The notes under the pieces are model-generated. The model had not been told where the DNA came from and did no database searches. It saw nothing but the letters and a program-made list of their open reading frames with translations. A stretch of 45,891 nt of DNA from positions 1-45,891 of the forward strand of contig JAFGVK010000220.1 of the NCBI GenBank assembly GCA_016938035.1, written 5' to 3'. Source of the stretch: Deltaproteobacteria bacterium (GTDB taxonomy: Bacteria > Myxococcota_A > UBA796 > GCA-2862545). Made by a program: the position numbers and the translations under genes. This document shows, piece after piece, positions 27,157 through 35,268 of the stretch (positions within the stretch are counted from its first letter, which is position 1; each line of letters starts with the position of its first letter).

Positions 27157-27888
27157 TCAGACCTGGTAGGCCATCCCCTCGAACAGGGGCTCGATCTCCG
27201 ATGCCTCTGTGTCGAAGTCGTCGGGGTAGTGGACGAGCCGCATCTTGGCGCGCAGGGCCGCGGGGAGCGCCGCGAGCTGCTGGTAGTCGGTGTGGATCCC
27301 GTAGTTCGTCTCGTGGAGGATCAGATCCGCGGTGGACAGCCACGCGACGAGCTCGGGATCGAAGCGAGTGTCAGCCGAGAAGGCGAGGGTGCGTCCGCCT
27401 CCGTGGAGCTTGACCGCGGTGGTGGGGAGCGGGTGCCGCGTGATCCTGGCTTCGACGCGAAAGGGGCCCCACGCGACGGTCTCTGCCACAGAGAGGTGGG
27501 AAACGTCGAAAAAATCCCCCTCACCGGCGGCGACGAGGGACTCGCCGTCCTCACCGTAGAGCGTCCCCATGCCCGCCCGGAGGTGTCCCTGCCAGAGCTG
27601 TGCGTGCACCCTGGGGTGGGTGAGCAACCGGGTCTTCCGCTTCAGCATGAAGTGGTTGTAATAGGCGAGCCCCTCGAGTCCCGAGGCGTGATCCGCGTGC
27701 AGGTGGGTGAGGACGACCCCCTCGATGTCCTGGATGTCCAGCGGGCTGCCGTCTCGGAGCATCTTTCGGATAGGGTGAGGACAGTCGATGAGGACCCACC
27801 GATCGTCGACCCCCACGGCGTAGGACGAGGAGTAGTGCAGGGTGGAGAAGGCGTCGCCGACACCCAGCGGGTAGAGGAGCATCCCCAT
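27157..27888 (-). CDS. Metallo-beta-lactamase-fold hydrolase (RNase Z-like branch)
   Basis: This 243-residue cytoplasmic protein starts 5 nt after GGAGG. The zinc motif THLHADHASG (His and Asp ligands) is intact. Later ligand positions are probably ITRHPLP, FSADTRF (bridging Asp) and the C-terminal LVHYPDDF (last His). The layout and the ILHETNYG segment resemble the RNase Z/ElaC-like and phosphodiesterase branch rather than lactamases or glyoxalases. The 'exosite' arm of true tRNase Z is not obvious. The gene lies 99 nt after the MreB-like gene on the same strand and could be co-transcribed. Substrate unknown. Confidence 0.83.
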   Translation of the reverse strand: MGMLLYPLGVGDAFSTLHYSSSYAVGVDDRWVLIDCPHPIRKMLRDGSPLDIQDIEGVVLTHLHADHASGLEGLAYYNHFMLKRKTRLLTHPRVHAQLWQGHLRAGMGTLYGEDGESLVAAGEGDFFDVSHLSVAETVAWGPFRVEARITRHPLPTTAVKLHGGGRTLAFSADTRFDPELVAWLSTADLILHETNYGIHTDYQQLAALPAALRAKMRLVHYPDDFDTEASEIEPLFEGMAYQV

Positions 27889-27987
27889 CTTGACCTCCAG
27901 TGTTCGGAAGGGTTGAGCATAGCGCCAGCGCAGGAGGGCGGGGGAGGGAATTGCGCGCCGCTGTCCACCTTTCCCTGGCTTGCGGGG

Positions 27988-29010
27988 CTAGGAGGCCGCT
28001 GCAGCCACCAGCGCGCCGTCTCCCTGCGCCTCCTGGGTGAGGCGCGCGGCGGCGGGCAGCCCCCGGAGGGCGGTGCTCTGGGGGGCGTGATCGACCACGA
28101 TGGGGGCGCCGAGCGTGGCCTGCAGCATCCTCGCGAGCCCACGCGCCTCTGCGCCCTGTCCGGTCAGCAGCACGCCCTTGCGCGCCAACGGCCCGGAAAT
28201 TTCTCGTGGGACCTGGGAGAGCATGCCCCTGAGCCCCTCGGTGAGGAGGCGGAGGTGCCCCATGAAGGGTCCTGCGATGGCTCCGCTGGCGAGGCTTCGG
28301 CGGGCAGGGCGTCGCGAGGTGCTGTCCACCCCCGACACCTGAAGCTGAGGGGCGAGGTAGCTGGAGAGCGGGAACCCGTGGAGGCGCTTGACGCGCTCCA
28401 GCTCGGCCCGGCCCACCAGGAGGTTGTGTTCGCTATGCAGCAGCTGGCCAATCTGATGGGTCAGGCTGTCCCCCCCTTGGAGCTGCCGGGAGGCGATGAC
28501 CTGCCCACGATGGAGCAGCGACAGCGACGTTGACCCCGCCCCGTGATCGGCGATCAGGTGGGTGTCACTGAGGTCCAGCCTTGCGCCAGCAGCGGTCGCG
28601 ACCGCGGGGTGGATGAGGTGGACCTCGCGAGCGCCTGCGTTTCGGCCCAGGGCCTCCATGAGCCTGCGCTGTGCGGGGCTTGCCCCGGCGGGGAGCGTGG
28701 CGAGGAGCCGGATCGGCTGCCAGCCCGCGGCCGCGGGGAGGTCGTGAAACAGGTGCTTGAGGAAGGCCTCTGCGACCGCGACGTCATGGACCAGCCCGCC
28801 CTGGACCGGGCGAGAGAGGATGATCCCTCTGGGGGTGCGACCCTCCAGGCGAGCGGCGTCCTCTCCGACGCTGTGTAGGCGGAGCGAGGCGCCGCTCGCG
28901 CGCATCGCCGCGACAGTGGGCAGCATCCTCGCGTAGCGCGAGCCGGGCTGTACCAGTAGGGTCGAGGCGGTGCCGAGGTCCAGGAGCACGTCCTGAGACA
29001 ACCAACTCAT
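27988..29010 (-). CDS. Divergent MreB-like actin homologue
   Basis: This 340-residue product runs from ATG 29010; a start at 29025 is possible. Similarity to MreB runs along the chain: VLLDLGTASTL (Asp11, phosphate-1 loop), VGEDAARLEGRTPRGIILSRPVQGGLVHD, the AGAREVHLI region, DHGAGSTSL (phosphate-2 loop, 155–163) and GVLLTGQGAEARGL. Where MreB has the catalytic EEP of FLIEEPMAAAIGAG, this protein reads HLIHPAVATAAGA, so both glutamates are lost. Phosphate 2 reads DHGAGS instead of DIGGGT. It may bind nucleotide without hydrolysing it, or act as a filament cap or regulator. No MreC, MreD or RodA gene is nearby. It is divergent from the PpiD-like gene. Confidence 0.8.
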   Translation of the reverse strand: MSWLSQDVLLDLGTASTLLVQPGSRYARMLPTVAAMRASGASLRLHSVGEDAARLEGRTPRGIILSRPVQGGLVHDVAVAEAFLKHLFHDLPAAAGWQPIRLLATLPAGASPAQRRLMEALGRNAGAREVHLIHPAVATAAGARLDLSDTHLIADHGAGSTSLSLLHRGQVIASRQLQGGDSLTHQIGQLLHSEHNLLVGRAELERVKRLHGFPLSSYLAPQLQVSGVDSTSRRPARRSLASGAIAGPFMGHLRLLTEGLRGMLSQVPREISGPLARKGVLLTGQGAEARGLARMLQATLGAPIVVDHAPQSTALRGLPAAARLTQEAQGDGALVAAAAS

Positions 29011-29117
29011 CGCGGAGGAGAGCATGTGCGTGATGGGGGAGTAGGGGGGGAGGGGACTGGGGGGAGGGATCCACACCTTAGCGCGAACGATGGGATGTGT
29101 GCAAGGTTGACTCTGGA

Positions 29118-29145
29118 TTGAAGTTCGCCGCCGTTGGGGATAGTG
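29118..29145 (+). promoter_or_regulatory. Candidate promoter for the PpiD-like gene
   Basis: TTGAAG (29118–29123) and GATAGT (29140–29145) are 16 nt apart. Transcription would begin near 29152, just before the Shine-Dalgarno at 29156–29160. The consensus match is weak to moderate. Confidence 0.35.
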
Positions 29146-29166
29146 AACGCGCCCCGGAGGTGGCCA

Positions 29167-30609
29167 TTGGGCGTCCTTGAGAAAATGCGGGCTGGTACTG
29201 ACTCCACGTTCATGCAGGTGGTGCTCGGGCTGGTCCTCCTCTCGTTTATCTTCTGGTACTCGACTCCCAACGGAGACAAATCGGGTGTCCTGGCGAAGGT
29301 GAACGGGGAGACGATCACCGACACCCTGTTCATGCGTGAGTACCGCATGGCCACCAGGCAGTATGGAGGGGCCCTGTCAGAGGAGCAGGAGGATCTGCTC
29401 CGCGCTAGGGTCCGTCAGCAGCTCATCCAAGACGAGGTGCTCAAGCAGGAGGCGACCCGCCTGGGGCTGGTGGTCTCGGACTCGGAGGTCGCCCGGGCGC
29501 TACTCGACGTGGAGATCTTCCGGGGGGACGATGGTCGCTTTGATCAGCGGCTGTACCAGGGCTTCCTGCGCGGCGCGGGTTTCACCAGGACCGACTACGA
29601 GGAGCGCCTCAGAGACTCGCTGTTGCGCGACAAGCTGCAGCGGCTGGTCTTCTTCGGCGCCACGATCTCCGATCCGCTTGTGAGGGACTACTTCGTCCGC
29701 AACAACACGAGGATGGAGGTGTCCTACGTGCGCCTCAACCCAGCGGAGATGGTGGGCAGGGTCAGCCTGGACGCAGGGGCGGTGACGAGTTGGATCGCTG
29801 AGAACCCAGACTGGCTGAAGGCGGAGTACGACGGCGACTTCGCACGCCTCTATGACGTCCCAGAGAAGCTCGCCTTTACCACCCTGGAGCTGGATGTGCT
29901 GCACGATGGGCTCGGGGTGGCGGAGCTGCTCTCTCGGGCCAAGCTGGTGCTGCAGCGCGCTCAGGCGGGCGAAGACTTCGACGCGCTGGTCCGAGAGTGG
30001 TCCGATCAGGTGGTGCCGCCGATGGAGGCTACCGCGGTCCCGCAGCTGGCGGAGGAGGTCTCCGCCGCGCTGGCTGGGCTGGAGGTGGGGCAGCTCTCCG
30101 CGCCGGTGGTGACGGACAGCGCGGTGTTGGTCCTCCGCCTCGATCGCCGCGAGCCCGCCCATGTGATCCCGCTGGAGGAGGTGCAGGACACCATCGCGGA
30201 GCGCATCCTGCGGCAGCAGAAGGCCCCAGGCCTGGCGTCTACCCTCGCCGATGATCTGCTGGCTCAGTGGATCGCTGGGGGCGCGGCGCCTCAGGCGCTG
30301 CTGAGCGAGAGCGCGCTGAGGGTGACCTCCTCTGGGCCGTTCCTGGTGGGTGAGGGGCCTGGCAAGCAGGGGCCACCGGCGCAGATGGTCGAGGCCGCGA
30401 CCGCGGCGGAGGTGGGCGCTGTACTCCCTGAGGTCTACGAGTCCAACGGGGTGCTCTACGTCGGCGCCCTGACAAGCCGTGAGGACCCGGACATGACCCT
30501 CTTCGAGGTGGAGAAGGAGCAGGTCCGCGAGGAGGCGCTTCGGGCTCGCAGGCAGGAGCTCTTCCAGCACTGGGAGGAGGATCTGGTCGCGCGAGCGGAC
30601 ATCCGCTGA
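29167..30609 (+). CDS. PpiD/SurA-type periplasmic chaperone (peptidyl-prolyl isomerase family)
   Basis: I place the start at TTG 29167: GGAGG lies 6–7 nt upstream, and the N-terminus then reads (M)GVLEKMRAGTDSTF, the usual PpiD beginning (MLEKxR). The product is about 480 residues. One transmembrane anchor (VVLGLVLLSFIFWYS) is followed by a SurA_N-like helical chaperone domain (VNGETITDTLFMREY through about residue 180). A parvulin-like segment follows at about 220–340 (AGEDFDALVREWSD, LEVGQLSAPVVTDSAVLVLRLD), then a helical C-terminus. The parvulin region lacks the usual GGxLGW active-site stretch, so it may be chaperone-only. It would be tethered in the inner membrane and help outer-membrane protein folding. 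Confidence 0.85.
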   Translation: MGVLEKMRAGTDSTFMQVVLGLVLLSFIFWYSTPNGDKSGVLAKVNGETITDTLFMREYRMATRQYGGALSEEQEDLLRARVRQQLIQDEVLKQEATRLGLVVSDSEVARALLDVEIFRGDDGRFDQRLYQGFLRGAGFTRTDYEERLRDSLLRDKLQRLVFFGATISDPLVRDYFVRNNTRMEVSYVRLNPAEMVGRVSLDAGAVTSWIAENPDWLKAEYDGDFARLYDVPEKLAFTTLELDVLHDGLGVAELLSRAKLVLQRAQAGEDFDALVREWSDQVVPPMEATAVPQLAEEVSAALAGLEVGQLSAPVVTDSAVLVLRLDRREPAHVIPLEEVQDTIAERILRQQKAPGLASTLADDLLAQWIAGGAAPQALLSESALRVTSSGPFLVGEGPGKQGPPAQMVEAATAAEVGAVLPEVYESNGVLYVGALTSREDPDMTLFEVEKEQVREEALRARRQELFQHWEEDLVARADIR

Positions 30610-30653
30610 CCGGTCTCCGCTTCTTCGCCGGTCGATTCTTGACCGGTGTTACC

Positions 30654-30690
30654 ACGCGCCTCGCGGTCTTATTCAGACCGCGAGGCGCGT
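30654..30690. terminator. Perfect 16-bp stem hairpin after the PpiD-like gene
   Basis: ACGCGCCTCGCGGTCT (30654–30669) and its exact reverse complement (30675–30690) flank loop TATTC, 45 nt past the stop at 30609. It is the strongest hairpin I noticed in the window. No U tract follows on either strand; it is probably a bidirectional terminator or an RNA-stabilising element. Confidence 0.65.
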
Positions 30691-30888
30691 CCAATTCAGG
30701 CCGATTGATTCGCTGCGAACTCTGCTCTGTCTGGTGCAGGGCATGCGCTGGTGGTGGTCCAAGGATCCTTGCGCGCATCTGGGTGGACAGTCTGGATCGG
30801 GGCGACTAAAAAGCGCGCGCTTGGTCCGCTTCACCGCCGGCCCCCAGGCGTCCCGCACTCTTCAGGAGTGACCGGGGTTTTTGTTCTA

Positions 30889-30900
30889 TTGACATGTCAA
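30889..30900. promoter_or_regulatory. 12-bp perfect palindrome in AT-rich island
   Basis: TTGACATGTCAA is its own reverse complement and includes a consensus –35 hexamer. The nearest –10-like sequence (TACATAAA, from 30917) is 22 nt away, too far for sigma-70. It could be an operator for a dimeric repressor upstream of the hydrolase gene. Confidence 0.4.
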
Positions 30901-30987
30901 CTGAATGCCGAGAGTCTACATAAACTTTCTCTCAATCTTGGCCTTTCGCTTTACATGATCGCTTGGTCTCGGTACATTCAGATCAGC

Positions 30988-31007
30988 CCCGCCAAGGCTT
31001 GGGCGGG
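30988..31007 (+). promoter_or_regulatory. Leader hairpin upstream of the alpha/beta hydrolase gene
   Basis: CCCGCC and GGCGGG flank AAGGCTTG, whose inner bases can extend the stem with one bulge. It is followed by an A-rich stretch and lies about 80 nt before the ATG at 31089. Possible attenuator or small-RNA end; no further support. Confidence 0.3.
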
Positions 31008-31088
31008 CCGAAAACAGAAGGACTCCGCTCCCCTCCTCTTCCCTCCCCCCGGAGACGGTCCCCCCGTCCTCCTCCTCAAGACATTCCC

Positions 31089-32186
31089 ATGTCGACCCTC
31101 CCCCAGCGGATTCGTTCTGGTCCCGTAAACCCCGCCCGAGCCTTGGTGGCGTCCGCCTCAGGCTGGGTGTCGCACCTCACGTGGCAGGTGCTGCACCCGG
31201 CAGAGCGCGGTGGATTCCTGAGCGCACCTGCTCCGCCCCCCCTCGCGCGGCTGCGCGACGTGCCGCGGGACGGCGGCGCCTCCGCGGTGTATTTTCTGCC
31301 CCCCGCACCAGGCGGCGCCGGCGAGCCGGTGCTCCTGGGGCTGGGCCTGGGGCTGGGGGTGGACAGCGCGCGCTTGGGCGGACGCGGTGGGCTGGCGAGC
31401 GCCCTGGCCAACGCGGGCTTCAGCGTCTACTGGCTGGGCCAGAGCGGGCATCGCGGCGGGGCCACCGTGAACTTTGACGCGCTGGTCGAGCGGGACGTGC
31501 CCGCAGCGGTGCGCCAGGTCCTAGCGCACTCTGGATATCCACGCCTGCAGTGGATCGGCCACGGGCTCGGAGCGCTTCTTGGCCTCGCCTGGGCTGGCCG
31601 ACACGCGGGTGAGGGCCTCGCCTCCATGAGCTGTCTCGGCGCCGACGTGCGCCCTGTCAAGAGCGCGCGTCGCGCCCTGGTCGGTGGGGTGGCCGAGTGG
31701 GTCGGGGAGCCTCTCCCGCTGGACGCCCTGGGCAGAGCCGTGAGCCCGCTGGTTGGCGCCCGCCACGCGAGCGCGCTCTCCGGCGGTGCGCCCAACGCGG
31801 TGCGCTCCCTGCTGTACGGGGGGCTGGAGCCAGTCCCCTGCGCCCTCGCCGGTCAGGTGGGGCGCTGGCACCGGGATGGTCTCTGGGCGAGGGCAGACGG
31901 TACCGGCGCCTACCTCGCGGACCTTGAGAGGGTCCAGGCACCCCTGTGGGTGGCGCAGGCCGCGGGGGACAGCACCTGCGGTCAGGCTGCTGGCTCGGCG
32001 CTGCTAGAGGCCTGGGGAGGAGGGGAGCGGGAGCTGCTCCAGCTTGGGCCAGAGGCGGGGCACCTCGATCTGCTCCTCGGTGAGATCGCCGAACGCGAGG
32101 TGGTGCCGCCCCTCGTCCGCTGGATAGCCCAGTGGCGACGGAGCTGTTGGGAGGACGCAGACGGTGGAGCGCGCCGGGTGTGCTGA
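31089..32186 (+). CDS. Alpha/beta-hydrolase-fold protein lacking the nucleophile serine
   Basis: This 365-residue protein starts at MSTLPQRIRSG. The fold is suggested by a strand–helix pattern (FSVYWLGQSGHRGG, then the nucleophile elbow IGHGLGALLGLAWAG). The elbow should read GxSxG but is GHGLG (157–161), with Gly where the catalytic Ser belongs. Candidate acid (WVAQAAGDST) and His (GPEAGHLDLL) positions remain. The general outline recalls the PHA synthase/lipase-like part of the superfamily. Without a nucleophile it may be a non-enzymatic binding protein or use a different mechanism. It is preceded by a complex AT-rich leader region and followed by a small HTH gene. Confidence 0.7.
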   Translation: MSTLPQRIRSGPVNPARALVASASGWVSHLTWQVLHPAERGGFLSAPAPPPLARLRDVPRDGGASAVYFLPPAPGGAGEPVLLGLGLGLGVDSARLGGRGGLASALANAGFSVYWLGQSGHRGGATVNFDALVERDVPAAVRQVLAHSGYPRLQWIGHGLGALLGLAWAGRHAGEGLASMSCLGADVRPVKSARRALVGGVAEWVGEPLPLDALGRAVSPLVGARHASALSGGAPNAVRSLLYGGLEPVPCALAGQVGRWHRDGLWARADGTGAYLADLERVQAPLWVAQAAGDSTCGQAAGSALLEAWGGGERELLQLGPEAGHLDLLLGEIAEREVVPPLVRWIAQWRRSCWEDADGGARRVC

Positions 32187-32274
32187 GCGCCCCTCGACCG
32201 CGCGACGGCGCCGAGGTTAGGTGCCGACGGAGGGGCTGTTCAGAGCGCGCGCGAACCTACGGGAGTGTACCGAC

Positions 32275-32583
32275 ATGCAGAGCACCCGCGAGACCATCGC
32301 CAAGAACTTTGTCGAGCGCTACGGCGCGGACGGGCTCGCGAGGCTGCTGGACGCCCTCGACCGCGGCGAGTCTGGGCAGCGCATCGCGGAGGAATTCCAG
32401 GTCAGTCGTGAGCGGGTCCGGCAGTGGAAGAACAGCTTTGGTCGGGTAGTCACCCTGTACGAGGTCTTCCCAGAGGTCGCGGCGCTGGTCCAGCCCCCAG
32501 CGGCGCCCGCGAGGGCCACCTCCGGGGAGGAGGAGGTGCTATCCATTTCCCTTGGGGGGATCGATCTCGTCGAGGACCTCTAG
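32275..32583 (+). CDS. Small helix-turn-helix protein
   Basis: This 102-residue product is placed at ATG 32275 with GGAG upstream. Residues about 20–55 (LARLLDALDRGESGQRIAEEFQVSRERVRQWKN) form a helix-turn-helix of the sigma-region-4/transposase-like kind, with SRERVRQWK as recognition helix. The C-terminal half is Pro/Ala-rich and then acidic. It is probably a DNA-binding regulator. Its last 45 bp overlap the 3' end of the convergent RNase D gene (32539–32583), so the two mRNAs are complementary there. Confidence 0.75.
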   Translation: MQSTRETIAKNFVERYGADGLARLLDALDRGESGQRIAEEFQVSRERVRQWKNSFGRVVTLYEVFPEVAALVQPPAAPARATSGEEEVLSISLGGIDLVEDL

Positions 32584-33723
32584 CAGCGCCTCTCCGAAGT
32601 CGCGGACCTGCCAGCGCCTCACGTCCGGGACCTCCGCGAGCTCCTCTAGCGAGGTGGGGCGGTAGCGGGCCACGTTGGCGAGGACCGAGTTGGAGGCGGT
32701 GGTCGCGGGGGCGAGGCCCGGGTTCCTCCGCATCAGCTCCTTCCGCCACTCCTTGAGGCGCAGCAGCGCTCTCTCTGCGCTCTTCCCCTGGAGGCCGACG
32801 GGGATCTTCTCCCTGCTCGGGCCCTTGCGGCGCTGCCGTGGGATCGGCTGCGTGTCCGCGAGGCCCTCCTCCACCGCGGCGAGGAGCGCGGACCTGTGGC
32901 GGCGCTTCAGGCCGTGCATACCGGGGATGACCCGGTCGAGATCATCGGCGCTGCGGGGGGCGGCGCGGGCCACGTCGATCAGCACCCCGTCGGGGATCAC
33001 CTTGTAGACCGGGCGGTCCATGCGGCGCGCCTGCTCGTCACGGTAGACGTACAGCTTTCGCAGGATCCTGAGCTCGCGGGTGTCCAGGGTAGACGCCTGC
33101 TTCACGCGAAGGAACGCGGTCTTGTCGTCCTTGGGGTGCTCCCAGCGCCGGCGGGACAGCAGCTCCCCCTCCTCTCGGACGTGCCTGAGCTTTCCGGCCC
33201 TCCTCAGCCGACGGATCAGGATCTCTCGAATGGCGAGCAGCCAGTGGGTATCGCCCTTTGCGTAGTCGAGGTGCTCCTCGAGCAGCGGCCGGGAGGACCA
33301 GTCGTGGCGCTGGTACTTCTTGTCGATGACCTCGCCGAAGAAGCGCCCGATCAGGTCGGCCAGGCCCACCTTTGGGAAGCCCAGCATCTGAGACGCGATC
33401 ATGGTGTCGAAGATCCCGTTGATCTCGAAGCCGAAGTCTCGGGTCAGGCTCACCACGTCGAAGTCCGCCCCGTGAAAGATCTTGCAGATCGAGGGTGAGG
33501 CGAAGATGGGCCCGAGGGGCGACAGATCGTCGATTTTGAGCGGGTCCACGATGTAGTCGGTGTGCAGGTCCGAGAACTGGATCAGACAGACCTTCTCGCG
33601 GTAGTGGTACATAGAGTCGCTCTCGGTGTCGACGCCGATGACGGTCGCCTTGGCGAGGCGCGCGACCATGCGGTCCAGCGTCTCCGCGTCCTCCACCATC
33701 CAGAGCGGTATTTCCTCAGACAT
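32539..33723 (-). CDS. rnd: Ribonuclease D (DEDD 3'-5' exoribonuclease with HRDC domains)
   Basis: This 394-residue enzyme is placed at ATG 33723, preceded by GGGAGACTTG; an in-frame ATG 12 nt upstream is less likely. The exonuclease motifs are Exo I VIGVDTESDSM (Asp and Glu), Exo II around KIFHGADFDVVSL (Asp), and Exo III HLDYAKGDTHWLL (Tyr and Asp). Two HRDC-like helical domains follow (about 205–290 and 310–385). Predicted role: 3' trimming of tRNA precursors and other structured RNAs. It is divergent from the purine nucleoside phosphorylase gene and overlaps the convergent HTH gene by 45 bp. Confidence 0.92.
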   Translation of the reverse strand: MSEEIPLWMVEDAETLDRMVARLAKATVIGVDTESDSMYHYREKVCLIQFSDLHTDYIVDPLKIDDLSPLGPIFASPSICKIFHGADFDVVSLTRDFGFEINGIFDTMIASQMLGFPKVGLADLIGRFFGEVIDKKYQRHDWSSRPLLEEHLDYAKGDTHWLLAIREILIRRLRRAGKLRHVREEGELLSRRRWEHPKDDKTAFLRVKQASTLDTRELRILRKLYVYRDEQARRMDRPVYKVIPDGVLIDVARAAPRSADDLDRVIPGMHGLKRRHRSALLAAVEEGLADTQPIPRQRRKGPSREKIPVGLQGKSAERALLRLKEWRKELMRRNPGLAPATTASNSVLANVARYRPTSLEELAEVPDVRRWQVRDFGEALLEVLDEIDPPKGNG

Positions 33724-33780
33724 CAAGTCTCCCATGGGATGCCCCTACCTAAGCGAGCGTGGGCCTCGGCTCAACACCTG

Positions 33781-33809
33781 TTGGTGAGACCGCCCAATTC
33801 GGATATAGA
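33781..33809 (+). promoter_or_regulatory. Candidate sigma-70 promoter for purine nucleoside phosphorylase
   Basis: TTGGTG (33781–33786) and TATAGA (33804–33809) are 17 nt apart, with the ATG at 33840 and its GGAGAAGGA ribosome site between. It lies in the divergent spacer with rnd. Confidence 0.5.
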
Positions 33810-33839
33810 CGACGGTGGTCAACATCCCAAGGAGAAGGA

Positions 33840-34652
33840 ATGCACTCAGAGGTCGAGCCGGTCGAGGCCGCGGCGAAGCGCCTGCAAGAGCACCTCGGCG
33901 ACGCCCCCCAGCTCGCTATTGTCCTCGGATCTGGTCTGGGTCCACTGGTTGACAAGGTGGACCTGGAGGCCTCCGCGCCGTTCAAGGATCTGCTGCTACC
34001 AGAGTCCATGGTGCCAGGGCACGAGGGCAACGCCCACGTGGGGACGCTTGGCGGGAGCCGCGTCGCTGTGATGGCGGGGCGCGTCCACTACTACGAGGGC
34101 TGGACCGCCAATGAGGTGGTGCGGTCCATCCGCGCCTTGGAGGCGTGGGGGGTGAAGAAGCTGCTGCTCACCTGCTCCGTCGGGGGAATAGGCGAGGCGT
34201 TCACCCCCGGGCGGCTTGCGCTGCTCGCGGATCACCTCAATTTCCAGAACGACAACCCGTTGCGCGGCCCGGTGTACAAGGGGCTCCGCTTCCCGGACGT
34301 GAGCGGCGCCTATGACACCGACATCCGCGCGGCACTGCGCGGATCCGCCGAGGCGATCGGGGTGGACCTGCTGGAGGGTGTGTACGCGGCCATGAACGGC
34401 CCCGGCTACGAGACCCCCGCCGAGGTCCGTATGCTCCGCACGCTGGGCGCCGACATGGTGGGGATGTCCACCGTCCCCGAGGTGATGGCGGCGGTTGCCC
34501 TGGGGATGAGGGTAGGGGTGGTGGCGGTGGTCTCCAACAAGGCCGCGGGGCTCCCTGGATCGATCCTCGATCACCGGGACGTCACCGAGGTAGCGAGCCG
34601 CGCCGCCGAGAGCCTCTCCGCGATCCTGATCGGGGCCATTCCCCAGCTCTGA
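33840..34652 (+). CDS. Purine nucleoside phosphorylase (trimeric, inosine/guanosine type)
   Basis: The ATG at 33840 directly follows GGAGAAGGA and gives a typical 270-residue enzyme. Motifs: phosphate-binding VLGSGLG near 28–34, the GRVHYYEG loop, TCSVGGIG, and the family signature VYAAMNGPGYETPAEVRML (with the substrate-binding Glu). GADMVGMSTVPEVMAA and VVSNKAAG follow, with the purine-binding Asn. These are the features of low-molecular-mass trimeric PNP, which splits inosine and guanosine by phosphorolysis for purine salvage. No other salvage gene is adjacent. Expression from the 17-nt-spaced promoter upstream is plausible. Confidence 0.94.
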   Translation: MHSEVEPVEAAAKRLQEHLGDAPQLAIVLGSGLGPLVDKVDLEASAPFKDLLLPESMVPGHEGNAHVGTLGGSRVAVMAGRVHYYEGWTANEVVRSIRALEAWGVKKLLLTCSVGGIGEAFTPGRLALLADHLNFQNDNPLRGPVYKGLRFPDVSGAYDTDIRAALRGSAEAIGVDLLEGVYAAMNGPGYETPAEVRMLRTLGADMVGMSTVPEVMAAVALGMRVGVVAVVSNKAAGLPGSILDHRDVTEVASRAAESLSAILIGAIPQL

Positions 34653-34763
34653 TCACACAGCGGGCGCGGTAGGCCGGGCCTCCTCTGGGGCGTCGCCAGG
34701 TCTTCCCAAGGGGGCGGTCTCCTCGCCAGTCCCGCGGCACAGCGCGCCGCCTCCCGGGGGTGT

Positions 34764-34839
34764 CGCTGCACCCGGCTGGTGGTCGAGGGGCGCCTACCAG
34801 CACGAGGGCCAGAGGGGACCGCTGCACCCGGCTGGTGGT
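34764..34839. repeat. 20-bp direct repeat pair
   Basis: CGCTGCACCCGGCTGGTGGT occurs at 34764–34783 and again at 34820–34839 with no mismatch; flanking bases diverge. Confidence 0.85.
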
Positions 34840-35268
34840 GCTCGGCGCGCGGCGATGTCGGGCCACCCACGCACCCCTCGCGTTCCCCCACCTGGACGAG
34901 GCGCGCGACGCGGGCCGGCCAGCGCGATGGGATGCCAGCGAGCGCGAGCGGTCCCCAGGGCTCCCAGGTGAGGTGAACGCTTGGCGGGCGCGTCGCCGGC
35001 CTGTCCTCGCAGGGGGAGGGTGAGCGGCCCGGGATGCTGCTCGCTCGGCGCCACCGGCGCCCCTTGCAGGAGATCCGGCCCAAGCGTCCGTCCCCTGCTC
35101 ACGATAGCCGTCGAGTCGCATGGCAGATCCTGCGCTATGGAGGAGATCGCGATACGCGTGACGGCCCCGATCCGCTGGCCCCTCGACGCGGGTCCTTTTT
35201 CCTGCGCTCGTCGCGTACCAAAGTGCGCTTCCTTCCCAGGGAACGGCGGTCACGCGCCGATCCGCCTA

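Larger units (their letters stand above)
30610..31088. other. Intergenic stretch with AT-rich island, palindrome and leader hairpin
   Basis: The 479 bp hold the 16-bp hairpin, then an unusually AT-rich island at about 30870–30985, a 12-bp palindrome and a hairpin in the presumed leader of the hydrolase gene. Open frames here show no protein family features. Confidence 0.6.

Noticed and set aside
30751..31128. Possible 125-residue protein upstream of the hydrolase
   Set aside because: No ribosome site, no motif, and it runs through the AT-rich island and the presumed leader.
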